This document shows, piece after piece, positions 61,405-64,000 of a DNA stretch of 64,000 bases. Source of the stretch: Sinorhizobium psoraleae (GTDB taxonomy: Bacteria > Pseudomonadota > Alphaproteobacteria > Rhizobiales > Rhizobiaceae); contig NZ_JABEKV010000002.1 in assembly GCF_013283645.1 (NCBI RefSeq), positions 503,798 through 567,797 on the forward strand, given 5' to 3'. The notes below the pieces were generated by a model. It did no database searches, was not told where the DNA came from, and was given only the letters and a program-made list of their open reading frames with translations. Numbering within the stretch: position 1 is the first letter of the stretch; each line of letters opens with the position of its first letter. Both the position numbers and the translations under genes were made by a program.

Positions 61405-62175
61405 ATGCCACTGCCGAGCGGTCAGTTTCCCGACCTGCAAAACAACGGTGTGCTCGTGACCGGCGGCGGTTCCGGCATCGGCGCCGCCCTGGTGGAAGGC
61501 TTCTTGCGGCAAGGCGCGCGAGTGGCCTTCATCGACATCGCAGAGGAAGAGAGCCTTGCACTCTGCGAGAAGCTGGCCGCCCAAACTGGAAGAAGGCCGC
61601 AATTCATTCCTGCCGATCTCAGGCAGATCTCGACCTTGAAATCGGCGGTCGAGACCGCTGCCAGCACACTCGGCTCGATCCGAGTGCTCGTCAACAATGC
61701 CGCTCGTGACGACCGGCAGCAATTCGAATTGGTGACGGAAGAAAGCTGGGACGAAAGCCTGTCCGTCAATCTCAGGCACTTCTTTTTCATGAGCCAGGCG
61801 GTAGCGCCCCACATGCGCCGCAACGGTGGCGGGTCGATCATCAATTTCTCGTCGATCGCCTTCATGCTCAACATGCCGGACGTTCCTGCCTATGCAACGG
61901 CGAAGGCCGGCATCATCGGGCTCACCAAGTCGCTCGCCGGGAAACTCGGGCCGGACAATATTCGCGTCAACGCAATCCTTCCGGGCATGATCGTCACCGA
62001 ACGGCAGAAGCGGCTGTGGCTGGACGACGACGCGATCACGCGGATGCAAGAGAGGCAGTGTCTGAAACGCATGTTGATCGCGGATGACCTCGTGGGGCCC
62101 TGCCTCTACCTGGCTTCCGACTGCTCAGCGGCAATGACGGCCCAGACAATGATCATCGATGGAGGCGTATTTTGA
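61405..62175 (+). CDS. SDR family oxidoreductase (probable sugar dehydrogenase)
   Basis: A 256-residue short-chain dehydrogenase/reductase. NAD(P) motif VLVTGGGSGIGAALVEGFLR (~residues 17-36), NNAARDD (~95-101), catalytic Ser in NFSSIAFML (~149-157) and YxxxK in VPAYATAKAGIIGL (~161-174). First gene of a four-gene operon with dgoK, dgoA and an SMP-30 lactonase, so it most likely oxidises galactose or a related aldose to its lactone. It overlaps the dgoK start by one base (TGATG). Substrate is inferred from the operon, not from the sequence. Confidence 0.88.
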   Translation: MPLPSGQFPDLQNNGVLVTGGGSGIGAALVEGFLRQGARVAFIDIAEEESLALCEKLAAQTGRRPQFIPADLRQISTLKSAVETAASTLGSIRVLVNNAARDDRQQFELVTEESWDESLSVNLRHFFFMSQAVAPHMRRNGGGSIINFSSIAFMLNMPDVPAYATAKAGIIGLTKSLAGKLGPDNIRVNAILPGMIVTERQKRLWLDDDAITRMQERQCLKRMLIADDLVGPCLYLASDCSAAMTAQTMIIDGGVF

Positions 62176-63092
62176 TGACGGCAGCCTATTATGCCGCGGT
62201 CGACTGGGGAACCACGAGCTTCCGGCTGTGGATCATCGGGGAAGATGGAGCCGTTCTTGCAGAACGTCGCAGCGCGGAAGGCATGACGACGGCGGCAAAG
62301 GTCGGCTTTCATACGGTTCTAGACGCGCATCTCGCCGCGACAGACGCTCCCGGCCACCTCCCGATCATCATTTGCGGCATGGCCGGTGCCCGTCAGGGCT
62401 GGAGGGAGGCAGGCTATCTCGATACACCCGCCGCACTCACTGCAATTGCAGGGAGTGCTATCTCCGTTCCGGACGTCGATCGCGATATCCGGATACTTCC
62501 GGGCCTCGCCCAACGCGGCCTGCGGCACCCCGACGTGATGCGTGGTGAAGAAACGCAGCTTCTCGGCGCCGCCAGCACGCTTGGCGACGGGCGGCACCTC
62601 GTCTGCATGCCGGGCACCCACAGCAAATGGGTCCGCCTCAGCGGCGAGACGGTCGACGGTTTTTCCACCTTCATGACCGGCGAATTGTTCGATGTCGTTT
62701 CGCGCCATTCAATCCTCAGTCATGCCGTGTCGGACGGAGGTCCCTTCACCGGCAGAGAGCCGGAGTTCGTCGAGGCCGTGTCAGAAGCGACGAGGAATCC
62801 GGCGCTTGCCACAAATCTGCTTTTCTCCGTCCGCGCGGGACAGCTTCTCAACGGGACCAGCTCGACCGACGCCAAGGCACGGCTCTCCGGCACGCTGATC
62901 GGTATCGAGATCGCCGGCGCCCTTGCCACAGCCGGATCGATCGACGGAATTTGCCTCGTCGCCTCAGGCCCGCTTGGCGCACTCTACCGTGCGGCCCTGG
63001 AAAGCCAGGGTCTTAAAATTCAGCATGTTGACGCCGACGATGCGGTACGGGCGGGCCTTTCCACCGCCGCCTGCGCGATTTGGCCTCTTTGA
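62175..63092 (+). CDS. dgoK: 2-dehydro-3-deoxygalactonokinase
   Basis: A 305-residue kinase that phosphorylates 2-dehydro-3-deoxy-galactonate (KDGal) in the De Ley-Doudoroff galactose pathway. The N-terminus AAVDWGTTSFRLWIIGEDG (~residues 6-24) is the ATP-binding segment of the family; CMPGTHSKWVRLSGETVDGF (~142-161) is another hallmark. ATG 62175 is used; the ORF could start one codon earlier at TTG. Followed by dgoA, whose likely start (63107) is 14 bases after the stop. Confidence 0.93.
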   Translation: MTAAYYAAVDWGTTSFRLWIIGEDGAVLAERRSAEGMTTAAKVGFHTVLDAHLAATDAPGHLPIIICGMAGARQGWREAGYLDTPAALTAIAGSAISVPDVDRDIRILPGLAQRGLRHPDVMRGEETQLLGAASTLGDGRHLVCMPGTHSKWVRLSGETVDGFSTFMTGELFDVVSRHSILSHAVSDGGPFTGREPEFVEAVSEATRNPALATNLLFSVRAGQLLNGTSSTDAKARLSGTLIGIEIAGALATAGSIDGICLVASGPLGALYRAALESQGLKIQHVDADDAVRAGLSTAACAIWPL

Positions 63093-63106
63093 CAGAAAGA
63101 AAGAAG

Positions 63107-63742
63107 ATGAACCGCATCCCCTTGCCGCCGATGAAATATCCGCTGATCGCCATCCTGCGCGGGCTGAAGCCCGCAGAAACGGAAGGCGTCGTCGGCGCCC
63201 TGATGGAAACGGGCTTCACGGCAATCGAAATCCCGCTGAACTCGCCCGATCCATTTCGTTCCATCGAAATCGCCGTGAAGATGGCGCCTGCCAACTGCCT
63301 GATCGGCGCGGGAACCGTGTTGACGACGGCGCAGGTGGAACAACTGGCCGACGTCGGCGGGCGGCTGATGGTGAGCCCCAATGTCGAACCGTCGGTGATC
63401 AAGTTTGCCGTGACGAAAGGCATGGTGACGATGCCGGGCGTCTTCACGCCGACCGAGGCTCTTGCCGCCGCCGGCGCGGGCGCGACCGGTCTCAAGTTCT
63501 TTCCGGCAAGTGTACTCGGCCCCTCGGGCATTGCGGCGATCCGCGCCGTTCTTCCAAGCGATATCGAGATCGCAGCCGTCGGCGGCGTGGCGGAGAGCAA
63601 CTTCGCCGACTATGCCAAGATCGGCATTCGCAGCTTCGGCCTCGGTTCCAGTCTCTACAAGCCCGGCATGACCGCCGCGGAGGTCGGGGAGCGAGCGAAG
63701 GCGACGCTCGAAGCATACGATATCGTTTATGGGGGGCAATGA
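63107..63742 (+). CDS. dgoA: 2-dehydro-3-deoxy-6-phosphogalactonate aldolase
   Basis: A 211-residue class I aldolase (KDPG/KDPGal family) splitting the kinase product into pyruvate and glyceraldehyde-3-phosphate. MKYPLIAILRGLKPAETEGV (~residues 9-28) carries the conserved IAILRG motif, IGAGTVLTTAQVEQL (~65-79) and the Schiff-base lysine in GATGLKFFPASVLGP (~125-139). ATG 63107 (MNRIPLPPMKY) is preferred to the longer frame from 63080, which would overlap dgoK. Its stop overlaps the next start (ATGA at 63739-63742). Confidence 0.94.
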   Translation: MNRIPLPPMKYPLIAILRGLKPAETEGVVGALMETGFTAIEIPLNSPDPFRSIEIAVKMAPANCLIGAGTVLTTAQVEQLADVGGRLMVSPNVEPSVIKFAVTKGMVTMPGVFTPTEALAAAGAGATGLKFFPASVLGPSGIAAIRAVLPSDIEIAAVGGVAESNFADYAKIGIRSFGLGSSLYKPGMTAAEVGERAKATLEAYDIVYGGQ

Positions 63743-64000
63743 TGGTCGATCCCGTTCCCTTCTCTGGCCGCATTCTTTGCAATCTGGACTCCGCGCTCGG
63801 CGAAGGCCCGACCTTCGACCCCGGCAGCGGTACCGCCTGGTGGTTCAACATCACCGGCCAGAAACTGCACGAGCTGCATATCGAAAGCGGCCGAAAGACG
63901 GTTCACCCCCTGCCCTTTCTCGGAAGCGTGCTTGCCGTCATCGATCCCGCACGCCAGCTGATCGCGTCGGATCAGGGTCTCTTCCTTCGCGATACGAAAA
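63739..64000 (+). CDS. SMP-30/gluconolactonase family protein, N-terminal part
   Basis: The first ~87 residues of a lactonase, cut by the window end. It starts MMVDPVPFSGRILCNLDSAL with GGGGGG upstream, then LGEGPTFDPGSGTAWWFNIT (~residues 20-39), the typical first blade of the SMP-30 beta-propeller with a metal-ligand Glu (GEGP). It would hydrolyse the sugar lactone produced by the SDR, completing oxidation, lactone opening, kinase and aldolase functions in the operon; a galactonate dehydratase is not seen within the window. The start may be either of two adjacent ATGs. Confidence 0.9.
   Translation, partial: MMVDPVPFSGRILCNLDSALGEGPTFDPGSGTAWWFNITGQKLHELHIESGRKTVHPLPFLGSVLAVIDPARQLIASDQGLFLRDTK

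Overview
The window is a high-GC alphaproteobacterial chromosome segment, almost certainly from Sinorhizobium (Ensifer) and close to S. meliloti / S. medicae. The evidence is the protein families and their order (dxs - tlyA - mcpU - acyl-CoA genes; nspS/mbaA-like pair - purD; kup - corA - mrp - two LuxR solos - iclR - dgo), rhizobial RIME-like mosaic palindromes between genes, a CTTGAC-N17-CTATGT promoter of rhizobial type, and an alphaproteobacterial GTTC-N7-GTTC LexA box. It looks like core chromosome: no transposase, integrase, phage gene, CRISPR array, tRNA or rRNA was seen.

Layout. 1-2.7 kb: end of dxs and two RNA methyltransferases. 2.7-9 kb: a McpU-type chemoreceptor, an acyl-CoA dehydrogenase/enoyl-CoA hydratase pair behind a LiuR-like operator, and a CorA/ZntB-type transporter. 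9-13 kb: a GH25 lysozyme, then a two-gene Rieske glycine-betaine demethylase unit (gbcA-gbcB) preceded by a well-formed cobalamin riboswitch. 13-19 kb: rhizobial hypothetical proteins, a three-copy 60-bp palindrome array, a Sua5-type tRNA-modification enzyme, an FAD-linked 2-hydroxyacid dehydrogenase and a protein built of six DUF1217-like repeats. 19-28 kb: ubiA, mipA/ompV, a divergent AraC regulator and fosmidomycin-resistance-type MFS pump, and a PotD-like binding protein translationally coupled to a membrane GGDEF-EAL protein (NspS-MbaA type). 28-35 kb: purD, an HPE1-like secreted protein, DUF523, LysE exporter, cupin and AraC genes. 35-41.5 kb: glyS, DUF2207, lemA, glyQ, a small membrane protein, an S49 protease, a TrmN6-like methyltransferase and DUF2007. 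41.6-49 kb: polyprenyl diphosphate synthase, a TPR protein, ispE, moaB, a small glycosyltransferase, a PA0069-type radical SAM protein under a LexA box, and rnhB. 49-52 kb: the ATP synthase Fo operon atpI-B-E-F'-F. 52-58 kb: SleB hydrolase, kup, corA and mrp. 58.6-60.3 kb: two tandem LuxR solos. 60.4-64 kb: iclR divergent from an SDR-dgoK-dgoA-lactonase operon for galactonate-type sugar-acid catabolism, cut by the window end.

Functional themes. Isoprenoid supply is spread over dxs, ispE, the polyprenyl synthase and ubiA. Small-molecule sensing is prominent: McpU, NspS-MbaA, the cobalamin riboswitch, LuxR solos, IclR and two AraC proteins. The most notable regulatory arrangement is the cobalamin riboswitch in front of a betaine demethylase. 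Several genes appear to use TTG or GTG starts with good Shine-Dalgarno sites (mcpU, mipA, mbaA, polyprenyl synthase, atpI, atpB). Family names and comparisons with S. meliloti are from memory and were not checked against a database.
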